Source of the DNA: Segetibacter aerophilus
Lineage (GTDB): Bacteria; Bacteroidota; Bacteroidia; Chitinophagales; Chitinophagaceae
Direction of reading: 5' to 3'
DNA length: 64,000 bases
Assembly: GCF_007991655.1 (NCBI RefSeq)
Contig: NZ_BJYT01000002.1
Location: 480,690 to 544,689 of the forward strand
Shown one piece after another: positions 27,104-34,917 of the stretch. The translations under genes and the position numbers were made by a program. Below the pieces are notes generated by a model. The model was not told where the DNA came from. It ran no database searches and saw only the letters and a program-made list of their open reading frames with translations. Every line of letters starts with the position of its first letter. Position 1 is the stretch's first letter.

Positions 27104-27547
27104 ATGAGTTATAGCAAACCCGTAGAAATAAGATGGAGTGATCTTGATCCAAATTTTCATGTAAAACACTCGGCCTATTATGATTTTGGTGCGTACGTGA
27201 GAATGAGTTTGTTAACAGAGGTAGGTCTTAGTACAGAGGTATTGATGCAACACCAGCTAGGACCGATCTTGTTTAGAGAAGAATGTTTATTTAAAAGAGA
27301 AATTCAATTTCAAGACAAGGTTTCCATCAATGTTGTTTTAAAGCAATGTACTGCTACCTATAGTCGCTGGACAATGCAACATGAAATAATTAAAAACGGG
27401 GATACGGTTGCAGCAATCGTTACCGTTGATGGGGCCTGGATGGACATTGTAAAACGTAAACTAACAGTCCCACCTGACTTTATCATATCGGTTATGGATA
27501 AAATACCAAGAGCTGAAGATTTTAGATTAATTGAAAGAAAGTCTTGA
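27104..27547 (+). CDS. Acyl-CoA thioesterase, 4HBT hotdog family
   Basis: This 147-aa hotdog-fold enzyme has a core EIRWSDLDPNFHVKHSAYYD that carries the catalytic Asp and the helix start of YbgC/FadM-type thioesterases. It is followed by LGPILFREECLFKREIQFQD and VTVDGAWMDIVKRKLT. The usual substrate is a short or medium acyl-CoA. It begins 9 bp after the RCK channel gene, consistent with co-transcription but with no obvious functional link. Confidence 0.87.
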   Translation: MSYSKPVEIRWSDLDPNFHVKHSAYYDFGAYVRMSLLTEVGLSTEVLMQHQLGPILFREECLFKREIQFQDKVSINVVLKQCTATYSRWTMQHEIIKNGDTVAAIVTVDGAWMDIVKRKLTVPPDFIISVMDKIPRAEDFRLIERKS

Positions 27548-27621
27548 AATGGTCGATAGTAGTAATTCAATTGATAAGGTAGTAGGTAGCACAAGCGCAG
27601 CAATGCCGCTAGCTCTGTGGA

Positions 27622-28374
27622 TTACACTTTTCCAAAAACCCTGTACCCAATAAGCCCAACTACCTCTTTCAAATAAGTACTCCAGCTAAAGATGGTGCCG
27701 ACTGCAGGAACGAAATAATCGGCAAAATCAAACTTACTCTCAAAAACATAATAATTACAGGGGAAGGGAATAACAGAAAGTCCTGCTTTCCTAAAAACTC
27801 TTTCTGCCCTTGGAATATGCATAGCTGAAGTAACTAAAACAAAGGGAGGATGTAGACGTAAAGAGTCAATAATTCTTTTCGAGAACAGGGCGTTTTCGAA
27901 CGTAGACTTTGAAGCATTTTCAACCAAAATGTCGCCAGCAGGAATACCAAGCTCAATCATTTTCTTGTACTGGAAATCTGCATCTCTCGGCTGGTTAGGC
28001 CCATTGCTTCCCCCGCTGACAATGATCCTTTTTATCTTTCCGGTTTTATATAAGATGCACGTTTCAATAAAACGGTCCGAAGACATGTTGAAATAGCCTC
28101 TCCCATATTTATCAAAACTCGAACTGCCGCCTAATACAATTCCCGCTTCATACGGTGCCCTATTGACCAGGTCTACCGGCTTTGGCTGCCATGCGTTAAC
28201 TAACGTGACATAGATGTACTCATTGCCAAAAAATAAGATCATCAGCACTACTGTTACAATAAGCCTTTTTTTAATGGTTTTTGATTTTGTAAGAAATATC
28301 CAAATCAAAAAAAAGATGATCCAGTTTTGGGGAGCTATGAGAAAGTATGCAAGTTTTGAAATGAGGTTATACAT
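27622..28374 (-). CDS. YdcF/SanA/ElyC-family (DUF218) membrane protein
   Basis: This 250-aa protein has two N-terminal TM helices (about 8-29 and 37-57) and a DUF218 domain. Visible blocks are YEAGIVLGGSSSFD, the CILYKTGKIKRIIVSGGSNG block, GIPAGDILVENASKSTFENA and FVLVTSAMHIPRAERVFRKA. ElyC and SanA members influence envelope integrity, probably through lipid-carrier metabolism; no reaction is proven. Family residues in the GG and SxNTxEN-like segments are conserved. It is transcribed leftward, downstream of the lipid-kinase gene and separated from it by 158 bp that include repeat copy K. Confidence 0.85.
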   Translation of the reverse strand: MYNLISKLAYFLIAPQNWIIFFLIWIFLTKSKTIKKRLIVTVVLMILFFGNEYIYVTLVNAWQPKPVDLVNRAPYEAGIVLGGSSSFDKYGRGYFNMSSDRFIETCILYKTGKIKRIIVSGGSNGPNQPRDADFQYKKMIELGIPAGDILVENASKSTFENALFSKRIIDSLRLHPPFVLVTSAMHIPRAERVFRKAGLSVIPFPCNYYVFESKFDFADYFVPAVGTIFSWSTYLKEVVGLIGYRVFGKV

Positions 28375-28462
28375 TCCGGGGCTTTAAAAAGAAAGTAAGG
28401 TTTTAGGCTCAACTACACAGAACGTCTTTAAGTGGTAAATATGATGCGCGATGAATGAAATC

Positions 28463-28523
28463 TATAAGAGTGCGACGCAAGAATGCACCATAGAAATATG
28501 AAGTTGGTAAAAAAAAATTTTTA
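28463..28523 (+). repeat. Intergenic repeat copy K (intermediate variant)
   Basis: TATAAG is followed by the GTGCGACGCAAGAATG core, ending at 28485. The tail AAGTTGGTAAAAAAAAA runs toward the stop of the lipid-kinase gene. The core mixes features of both major variants. Confidence 0.55.
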
Positions 28524-28532
28524 GTGGTATCG

Positions 28533-29420
28533 TTAACCCTCTTCGGGAACGAGAATATTTAGTTGGCCCGGAAGTATTTGGGCCGACACTTCTTTCACTT
28601 TGCCTATGTATTCGCCATCTACCTGGAAGTGTACTTTTCTACTTGTGTGTATGCGAACAGCCTCAGCATGTATAACTTCTATTTTTTTAGGATCAAGCGT
28701 TTTCGGTGTGATCCATCTTTTTAACAGCGTTCCAATACCAATATGTTTGATGATTACGACTTCAAAAAGACCATCGTATAAATCTCCATTAGGGTTAATG
28801 ACAGCACCCGTTCCGTACTTACTTGCATTGGCTAATACAACCATAAATGCATCCCTCTTTATCTCGCCCTCTTTTGATTTTATGATCACACGAATATTCT
28901 GGGTATTAAAAAGAACCCTGAGCGCAACCTTCGCGTAGCCCAGTTTGCCCCGCATATTTCCCTCTTCAAAATATTTTACAAGGCGGGCATTTAACCCGAT
29001 ATCACTCAAGTGGAGGCAAAGTTGATTATTAATCGAGATCGCATCAGCTTTTTTGACCCGGCCATTTTCTATAATTTTTAAAGCTTGATCGACAGCTTCG
29101 GGAATATTTAATTCTCTCGCCATACCATTAGCAGAGCCTGCCGGAACAATCCCCAAAATAATATCTGTACCTATAATTTTTTTGGCAACCATGCTTACGG
29201 TTCCATCACCGCCGACAGCAACTACTATCTGTGGTTTAAACTTCTCAATGTGTTTCTCCAAACACTGCGCATTATTTTTGTCGCTTATTAAAAAGAGATC
29301 AATTTTATGTGGAAGTGCCACGAAGTATTTTTCGATGGCGTCCTGGTGATCTTTTTTGTCTTTCCCGCCTGAGATTGGATTGACAACAAACAAGATTGTA
29401 GTTATTGTTGTTTGAGTCAT
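28533..29420 (-). CDS. Diacylglycerol/lipid kinase family protein (YegS/DgkB-like)
   Basis: This 295-aa DAGK-catalytic-fold kinase has the nucleotide-binding block VVAVGGDGTVSMVAKKI near residue 72, preceded by VNPISGGKDKK. GIVPAGSANGMARELNIP and the C-terminal beta-sandwich with GLFEVVIIKH and VHFQVDGEYIG complete it. It is expected to phosphorylate diacylglycerol or a related lipid with ATP at the inner membrane. Starts of this gene and the APP1 phosphatase gene are 29 bp apart and divergent, so a shared control region is likely. Confidence 0.9.
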   Translation of the reverse strand: MTQTTITTILFVVNPISGGKDKKDHQDAIEKYFVALPHKIDLFLISDKNNAQCLEKHIEKFKPQIVVAVGGDGTVSMVAKKIIGTDIILGIVPAGSANGMARELNIPEAVDQALKIIENGRVKKADAISINNQLCLHLSDIGLNARLVKYFEEGNMRGKLGYAKVALRVLFNTQNIRVIIKSKEGEIKRDAFMVVLANASKYGTGAVINPNGDLYDGLFEVVIIKHIGIGTLLKRWITPKTLDPKKIEVIHAEAVRIHTSRKVHFQVDGEYIGKVKEVSAQILPGQLNILVPEEG

Positions 29421-29449
29421 TTTGTGTTAATTTTCATAGTTTAGTCATT

Positions 29450-30538
29450 ATGCCAATTGCTCCACCTACAGCCAAGATTTCTTTTTTTGATCGATTAGAA
29501 AAGAAGTTACTTAATATATTCAGACTCACCAACGAGCCGGTGGTAAAAGTATATCATGGATACGGAAATGTATCACAAATGATTGTCTTTGGCCATGTTT
29601 TTAGTTTAAGTCCTTTGCCTCGCAAAAGATACAGAAAGAATTTTTGGACGAATACATTTGCCTTACTCAGGTCCTTTATGGTAGTTCGGATAGCCGATGC
29701 AAATGTGCGAATGGTGTGGGGAGGAACTGTATGTGAAACTACGACTGCAAAAGATGGTTTCTTTCGTTTCGAATGGAAGCACCAGGCGGCAATGGCTCCC
29801 GGTAGTTATAAGATACAGGTGCAATATTATTCAAAGGAAACCAATGCAGTATTTGCTACAGGTATTGGCTCTGTTATCATCCCTTTCGTAAACCAGTACT
29901 CGTTTATCTCGGATATCGACGATACATTTTTGGTTTCACATTCTTCCAACATAAGGAAGCGTTTGTACGTGCTGCTCACCAAGAACGCTCACAGCCGCAA
30001 ACCTTTTGAAGGCGTTGTTAGCCACTACAAACTCCTCGCGCTTGCACAGACTACTGTCACCAATCCCAATCCTTTTTTTTATGTCTCCAGCAGCGAGTGG
30101 AACTTATATGATTTCATAAAAGAGTTTACACGAAAAAATGAACTACCCGAAGGTGTCTTCCTTTTGAGCCAGATAAAAAGACTTGCAGAAGTTTGGAAGA
30201 CAGGTGCTACAAAGCACAGTACGAAGTTTATGCGTATCGCACGTATTTTCGAAGCATATCCAACACAAAGGTTTGTGTTGTTAGGCGATGACTCTCAGCA
30301 AGACCCTATAATTTATGCCGGTATTGTTACGCATTTTCCTGGTCGTGTAATTAGCGTATACCTCCGGCACGTGTATGAGAAAAACCTGACGAACGTAAAA
30401 GAGGAAATTAGAAAGATAGAGGCGGCCGGGGTACAAGTTTGTCACTTTGTGCATAGTAAAGAGGCGATTGAACATTCTTATCGGATTGGTTTGATCCAAA
30501 AAAATGAGGAGCATACTACGTCGCAGGTGTCAGTGTAA
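29450..30538 (+). CDS. APP1-family phosphatidate phosphatase (DUF2183)
   Basis: This 362-aa protein has an N-terminal beta-rich segment (about 40-145) followed by the DUF2183 HAD-like catalytic domain. SDIDDTFLVSHSSN near residue 155 supplies the DxDxT nucleophile. Motif II is in FFYVSSSEWNLYDF, and the motif IV acidic residues are in RFVLLGDDSQQDPIIYAGI. Yeast App1 dephosphorylates phosphatidic acid to diacylglycerol. No TM segment is visible, so it is probably peripheral. The ATG at 29450 is chosen; the frame extends upstream only through a TTG overlapping the divergent gene. Its product would be the substrate of the divergent lipid kinase. Confidence 0.87.
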   Translation: MPIAPPTAKISFFDRLEKKLLNIFRLTNEPVVKVYHGYGNVSQMIVFGHVFSLSPLPRKRYRKNFWTNTFALLRSFMVVRIADANVRMVWGGTVCETTTAKDGFFRFEWKHQAAMAPGSYKIQVQYYSKETNAVFATGIGSVIIPFVNQYSFISDIDDTFLVSHSSNIRKRLYVLLTKNAHSRKPFEGVVSHYKLLALAQTTVTNPNPFFYVSSSEWNLYDFIKEFTRKNELPEGVFLLSQIKRLAEVWKTGATKHSTKFMRIARIFEAYPTQRFVLLGDDSQQDPIIYAGIVTHFPGRVISVYLRHVYEKNLTNVKEEIRKIEAAGVQVCHFVHSKEAIEHSYRIGLIQKNEEHTTSQVSV

Positions 30539-30546
30539 TGAGGAAG

Positions 30547-30601
30547 ATTTTTTTAGCCTGCATACCCTCCCTCTTCAACATCGTTGTGTCACACTCTTAT
30601 A
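30547..30601 (-). repeat. Intergenic repeat copy F
   Basis: On the minus strand TATAAGAGTGTGACACAACG begins at 30601, with a tail TATGCAGGCTAAAAAAATC reaching toward the APP1 stop. It fills nearly the whole 84-bp gap between two convergent genes. Confidence 0.78.
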
Positions 30602-30622
30602 CCGTATCTCACTTTTCAACAA

Positions 30623-31591
30623 TTACACTTTCGAAACTCTTCTCAATTCCTTCTGGTTCTTATCTTCTACATGCGACTTTAAAAACGTGATGCTTAGATT
30701 CAGTTCGAAGCCTATCAATAAGATCAATGAGTTTAGGTAAATAAGGAGCATAAAAATCAAGATTGTTCCAAGCGAGCCATACACTTTGTTGTAGTTGTTG
30801 AAATGGTTCACCCAAAAAGAAAATGCATACGTAGTAGCGATCATAAGGAAAGTTGCAAGAACAGACCCGGGAGTTACCAACGGCCATCTTTTTTTAACCG
30901 AAGGAGCATATTTGTAAATAAACGAAATGGAGTAAAAAAACAGTGTAACCGTGAAAATCCATCGCAGGATTGCTATCCATAAAACATCTGAACCTTTCAG
31001 TTTTAGCCATTTGATAATATGGTCAAATAGAATTCCCTGGCCTATCAGCAATAAGATTGTCCCCATTAGTAGTCCTAAAACAACTATGGTGAGCCTGATT
31101 GCTTTTATTCTTTTGCGTATAAAATTTCTTCTACGGTGTTGCTGATATATGGCATTGTCAAAAGTTCGAATGATACTTAGCATGGCATTGGAAGCGTAAA
31201 AAATTACCAGCACAAAACCAAAAGACATTAAACCTACGCGCGGCGTATTAAGGAAGTCCTGCAAAAAGCTATTTACGAAATTGTATGAGTTTTGATTAGG
31301 CGTTATACTTCTTGTTAATCGAAGCAATTCTTTTGTAAACTGCTTTGATATAGGCATATAGGGGATGAGTGTAAAAATGCATATCAACACGGCTGGAATG
31401 GCCATCGCAAAGTCAAACGATATAGACTTTGCCCTGTTATTAAGTCCTGATTTTTTTATTTGCTCAATAAAAAAAACAAAAGCATCATACAAAGGCACAC
31501 CATGAAAACCTGGAAGAATAATTTTTTTACTGGTACGGCCAATAAATGAGGCAGGTTTCGATTGTATTATTATCCGTTCAAGCTTTGTCAC
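30623..31591 (-). CDS. YihY/BrkB-family membrane protein
   Basis: This 322-aa polytopic protein has six TM segments and the YihY (former ribonuclease BN) pattern: KSISFDFAMAIPAVLICIFT, the FASNAMLSIIRTFDNAIY block, SFIYKYAPSVKKRWPLVTPG and YGSLGTILIFMLLIYLNSLI. Function is uncertain; it is not an RNase. The GTG start overlaps the mltG stop by 4 bp (GTGA), so translation is probably coupled. The C-terminus is charged and cytoplasmic. Confidence 0.88.
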   Translation of the reverse strand: MTKLERIIIQSKPASFIGRTSKKIILPGFHGVPLYDAFVFFIEQIKKSGLNNRAKSISFDFAMAIPAVLICIFTLIPYMPISKQFTKELLRLTRSITPNQNSYNFVNSFLQDFLNTPRVGLMSFGFVLVIFYASNAMLSIIRTFDNAIYQQHRRRNFIRKRIKAIRLTIVVLGLLMGTILLLIGQGILFDHIIKWLKLKGSDVLWIAILRWIFTVTLFFYSISFIYKYAPSVKKRWPLVTPGSVLATFLMIATTYAFSFWVNHFNNYNKVYGSLGTILIFMLLIYLNSLILLIGFELNLSITFLKSHVEDKNQKELRRVSKV

Positions 31592-32634
31592 ATCGCACTT
31601 TTGGCAGCATTCTGTTTTCTCAAAATCAATTCATCGAGCGCTTTCTGGTATTCCTTTGCATGTTGTAAATGCTCAGCATAGTTAGTGCTAAAGGTATGGT
31701 GACCGGAGAAATCACTTTTGGCGACAAAGAACATATAATCTGTTTTAGGGGAATTTAAAACAGCATCAATCGTCTTTGATGAAGGGGTACAAATTGGCCC
31801 GGGAGGCAGTCCCCTGTTTCGGTAAGTATTATAAGGAGAAACTACCTGGAGATGTTTCTCATAAATTCTTTTCAGGCTAAAATCGTTTAAAGCAAATTTA
31901 ATGGTCGGGTCTGCACCAAGAGGCATCCCGGATCTAAACCTGTTTATATACACACTGGCAACATTTCCCTTCTCATCCTGTTGATTGGTTTCTTCCTCCA
32001 CAATCGAAGCAATGGTATAAATTTGATCAGGAGTAAAACCTAATTTTTCAGCTTTATCCAATCGATTATTTTTCTTCCAAAAGCTTTCGCTTTCACTTTT
32101 AAGCCTTCTGAAAATTTTGCTCGGTGAAGTATTCCAGTACAATGTGTAAGTGTTAGGTATGACGATCGTCATGAACGTATTCTCATTTACTTCCAACTTA
32201 GCCGCACTATCAGGATTATTAATAAACTCGCTGACCTCGCTCGAGTCAGCTTCGAAATTTTTCGCAATAGTTGAGGCAAGATCTCCTTTTGTTCTAAGTT
32301 TATTAATAACGAGCTTAACAGCGGTTTGCCTGTTATTTCTTAGCATTCTTGTTATGTTCAAAAGGCTTTCACCTTTTTTTATTTCAAATCTTCCTGGCTT
32401 TAACCGTTTCCAAACGCCTGTTTTCCCAGCCAGTAGCTCAAACAATCCCGGGTGTTTTATCAAGTCATGCTCCTTGATATAGTTCATCACCGAGGCTTCA
32501 TCAGATTTGCCTGTGTAAACCAGCAAGTATTTCTTGTTTTCATTAAAAGCCGTTGCGCTTCCCATTACCATGTACGCAGCAACTCCTGCTACCAAAACAA
32601 ATAAAATAAAAAGGAGAATGAGGATTTTTTTCAT
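31588..32634 (-). CDS. mltG: Endolytic murein transglycosylase MltG
   Basis: This 348-aa enzyme has one N-terminal TM helix (MKKILILLFILFVLVAGVAA), a LysM-like region and a YceG domain. YTIASIVEEETNQQDEKGNV near residue 210 contains the catalytic Glu, followed by VYINRFRSGMPLGADPTIK, YNTYRNRGLPPGPICTPS and YMFFVAKSDFSGHHTFSTNY. It cleaves nascent glycan strands and so sets chain length. The ATG at 32634 is chosen: an in-frame ATG at 32676 lies inside the loop of the secG terminator and is unlikely to be used. Confidence 0.93.
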   Translation of the reverse strand: MKKILILLFILFVLVAGVAAYMVMGSATAFNENKKYLLVYTGKSDEASVMNYIKEHDLIKHPGLFELLAGKTGVWKRLKPGRFEIKKGESLLNITRMLRNNRQTAVKLVINKLRTKGDLASTIAKNFEADSSEVSEFINNPDSAAKLEVNENTFMTIVIPNTYTLYWNTSPSKIFRRLKSESESFWKKNNRLDKAEKLGFTPDQIYTIASIVEEETNQQDEKGNVASVYINRFRSGMPLGADPTIKFALNDFSLKRIYEKHLQVVSPYNTYRNRGLPPGPICTPSSKTIDAVLNSPKTDYMFFVAKSDFSGHHTFSTNYAEHLQHAKEYQKALDELILRKQNAAKSAM

Positions 32635-32649
32635 AACGAAAGCTGAACT

Positions 32650-32687
32650 AAAATAAATAAAAAGCCCCGTCAACATTGAGACAGGGC
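32650..32687 (-). terminator. Intrinsic terminator downstream of secG
   Basis: On the minus strand GCCCTGTC pairs with GACGGGGC (one G-T wobble) around an 8-nt loop, then TTTTTATTTATTTT follows. It separates secG from mltG. Confidence 0.8.
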
Positions 32688-32714
32688 AAATATATTAAAA
32701 GAGGTTGTTAACCT

Positions 32715-33068
32715 TTATTTTGTTTGACTCGAAGCTGGCGGCGCTGTTTGTTGTGGTGTAGTTGGTACAGCTTGCCTTGATGGAGAGGTTCCCTGGCTTG
32801 TGTTGATTTTATTTAAGATATCGTTGTCATTGCTACCAGCACTGCTAGTCATAAAAAAAGTAGAGAAGATGCATAGCAAAGCTATCAGTATCGAAAAGAT
32901 CCACGTTCCTTTTTCAAGTACATCGTTCGTTTGTTTTACGCCCATAAACTGGTTGTTAAAACCTGCTATACTTCCTGAAAGTCCACCACCTTTTGGATTT
33001 TGAACTAAAATGATAAAACCAAGGATTACACTAGCCAGCACTATTAGAATTAGAAATAAAATTGTCAT
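32715..33068 (-). CDS. secG: Preprotein translocase subunit SecG
   Basis: This 117-aa inner-membrane protein has two TM helices (about 3-22 and 53-73). The conserved loop IILVQNPKGGGLSGSIAGFN between them is the SecG signature. The C-terminal tail is low-complexity, rich in Q, T, P and S, as is common in Bacteroidota SecG. It follows the helical protein gene by 1 bp, so coupled translation is likely. It assists SecYE during export. Confidence 0.93.
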   Translation of the reverse strand: MTILFLILIVLASVILGFIILVQNPKGGGLSGSIAGFNNQFMGVKQTNDVLEKGTWIFSILIALLCIFSTFFMTSSAGSNDNDILNKINTSQGTSPSRQAVPTTPQQTAPPASSQTK

Positions 33069-33069
33069 C

Positions 33070-34185
33070 TCAGAAACCTTTTAATTTTTTTATTTTGTCG
33101 GCAAAGTAAGCGCTTTTGTGGGGATTCAAAAAACTTAATTTGTTATACAATTCGATCGCTTTATCCTTTTTTCCTTGTTTCTCCAGCACCGACGCCATAG
33201 CCTCTGTAACCACCTCGCGAACTGTATTTGATGAATCTGCAATCTGTTGAATGTCTGCTTCAGTCTCTGTTCGATTGATAGCTTCCGTTGCATCTTCAGG
33301 TCCCAATTTCTTCATGTGCCGTAACCATTGGGTAAACTTTTTCAGATTTTGCCCCAATTGATCCTGCGGGTTTTGATCGAGTTCGAGCTTAATGCCCTGC
33401 GAAGCGAAATAGTCAATTGTGTAATATGGGTCAATCGCGATGGTAGCGTTCTTGGTATCGGCGTCAGCCTCTTCGCTTGAAGCATCGAGCATTGCTTTAA
33501 TATTTTGAAACATCCGGTCATGCTCATCATCCACAGTTTGATCTTTTTGCAAGCCATTTCCTGTTTCCTCTAAAAATTTCTCAGTGAATTCATCAGTCCC
33601 ATGAGTCACTCCTGCCATTTCTTCTTCGAGCTCGATGACTTCCAATTCAGTTGCGGGGGAAAGATGTTCTTCTAAAACTGATGCCGTTTGTTCAGCAGCT
33701 TGGGTTCCATTAAATAGAGTGGTAGATTCTTCAGAAATATTTTCATCTACCTTATCCTCCGTTACAGCAGTTGCGTTTTCTGGTATTTCGGTCGGGGCTT
33801 CCAATACTTCATTTCCTTCGGCTACTTTAAATGTATTTGGAGCAATTTCTTGATCTGGTTGATTTTCTAATTCTAAAGGCTGAGGTGTTTCAATCGTTTC
33901 TATAGGGCTCTCAGGTAAGGTTTGCTCTACATTTTCCCCGGCCGCAGTTTCCTCCGTTAATTGATATTCCAGCCAATAGGGGTTCGAGAAATATAAGGCC
34001 GTCTTTTGAACCTGTAATAAATACTCTTGCTCGTTTTCGTCTTTTAGCTTTTTTGCCAATAAAAACTGCGTAACGGGAAAATAGGGACTCTCTGCTACAA
34101 GTCTTTGTAGATCATCAACTGTTACCGCATCTAAGTGATTAGCGCCAGTGAGGTAGTTTAGAACTTTTTCAGAGGTTTTGTTCAT
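33070..34185 (-). CDS. Acidic helical protein, TPR-like, in the lptE-secG run
   Basis: This 371-aa protein is not assigned to a characterised family. The N-terminal part (about 1-85) is helical with LVAESPYFPVTQFLLAKKL and YFSNPYWLEYQLTEE. A strongly acidic, Glu/Thr-rich, probably disordered stretch spans about 85-225. The C-terminal part (about 245-371) has KFTQWLRHMKKLGPEDATEA and a TPR-like VLEKQGKKDKAIELYNKLSF. It has no signal peptide. The position between lptE and secG suggests a conserved but undefined role. The ATG at 34185 is used instead of an upstream TTG. Confidence 0.65.
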   Translation of the reverse strand: MNKTSEKVLNYLTGANHLDAVTVDDLQRLVAESPYFPVTQFLLAKKLKDENEQEYLLQVQKTALYFSNPYWLEYQLTEETAAGENVEQTLPESPIETIETPQPLELENQPDQEIAPNTFKVAEGNEVLEAPTEIPENATAVTEDKVDENISEESTTLFNGTQAAEQTASVLEEHLSPATELEVIELEEEMAGVTHGTDEFTEKFLEETGNGLQKDQTVDDEHDRMFQNIKAMLDASSEEADADTKNATIAIDPYYTIDYFASQGIKLELDQNPQDQLGQNLKKFTQWLRHMKKLGPEDATEAINRTETEADIQQIADSSNTVREVVTEAMASVLEKQGKKDKAIELYNKLSFLNPHKSAYFADKIKKLKGF

Positions 34186-34204
34186 TCGGTGAAAATACAA
34201 TTAC

Positions 34205-34741
34205 CTACCAATTGGAGAATATGCGGTTGAAAATTTCATCGCTTAGATTTCGAAGGATTTCATCACGAAGCTGGTTCTCTGCTTGTTGCCGGGTTAGGTT
34301 AGCCGAAAAGTCAAAATTTCTACTCACATCATATTCCTCTGTTTTAGCTGTGAGTGTATTTCGAAAAACAATATGAACTCCTATTGTAAGACGGTTGGTT
34401 GCAGCTTGCTGGCTGGAAATACCTGCAGTCGTAATATTGTTTTCAGAAATGTAGCCGCTGATCTGGTAGTGAGCGTCGTCGTTATTAGTTCTTGTAAGCC
34501 TTGTTTGCCCGGTAATTTTTTGTTCTACCCTGTCTCTTAACTGCGGCGCAAGTTGCGGATCAACATACCTTGCTTTGTTTTCGATCATGCCAATCTTTAC
34601 AGTTTTTACTTCGGGAGGAATGCTTACATCTTTAAAGGAATATACGTGGCACGACGCAAACAGTGTTATTAGAATTGATGAAAAAAGAATTACAAGTTTC
34701 TGCTTCGCTGCTGTGACAGAGTATATAGTTTGAATTTTCAT
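34205..34741 (-). CDS. lptE: LPS assembly lipoprotein LptE
   Basis: This 178-aa predicted outer-membrane lipoprotein has a lipobox LITLFASC that gives an acylated Cys near residue 31. The mature domain has SIPPEVKTVKIGMIENKARY, LRDRVEQKITGQTRLTRTNN and a C-terminal SDEIFNRIFSNW, matching the LptE family fold. It would plug the LptD barrel, which is encoded 22 kb away at 56.8 kb. The sequence-distant relationship to enterobacterial LptE is normal for the phylum. It lies between the sigma-54 activator and the acidic helical protein, all leftward. Confidence 0.85.
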   Translation of the reverse strand: MKIQTIYSVTAAKQKLVILFSSILITLFASCHVYSFKDVSIPPEVKTVKIGMIENKARYVDPQLAPQLRDRVEQKITGQTRLTRTNNDDAHYQISGYISENNITTAGISSQQAATNRLTIGVHIVFRNTLTAKTEEYDVSRNFDFSANLTRQQAENQLRDEILRNLSDEIFNRIFSNW

Positions 34742-34827
34742 TTTCTAATTTCTTGTGTGAAAAACGTTTAAACTGGGCGTCAAGGTAGAGGATTTGAGAA
34801 AACTTCGTTGCTATGAAAAACATAAAG

Positions 34828-34881
34828 TATAAGTGAGTGACACAACGAAGGTGAGAGAAGCATTAATGCCTGCTATCTAAA
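34828..34881 (+). repeat. Intergenic repeat copy D
   Basis: TATAAGT precedes GAGTGACACAACGAAG (34835-34850), followed by the tail TAATGCCTGCTATCTAAAT. It lies between the sigma-54 activator stop and the lptE start, so it would lie in the leader of lptE or in the 3' UTR of the activator. Confidence 0.75.
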
Positions 34882-34917
34882 TAGAACAACGCTCTACTGC
34901 TGCAACTGGTTCTTACA

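Noticed and set aside
27548..27610. Possible twelfth repeat copy (GCACAAGCGCAGCAATGCCG)
   Set aside because: Only the AATGCCG tail resembles the family; the core is absent.
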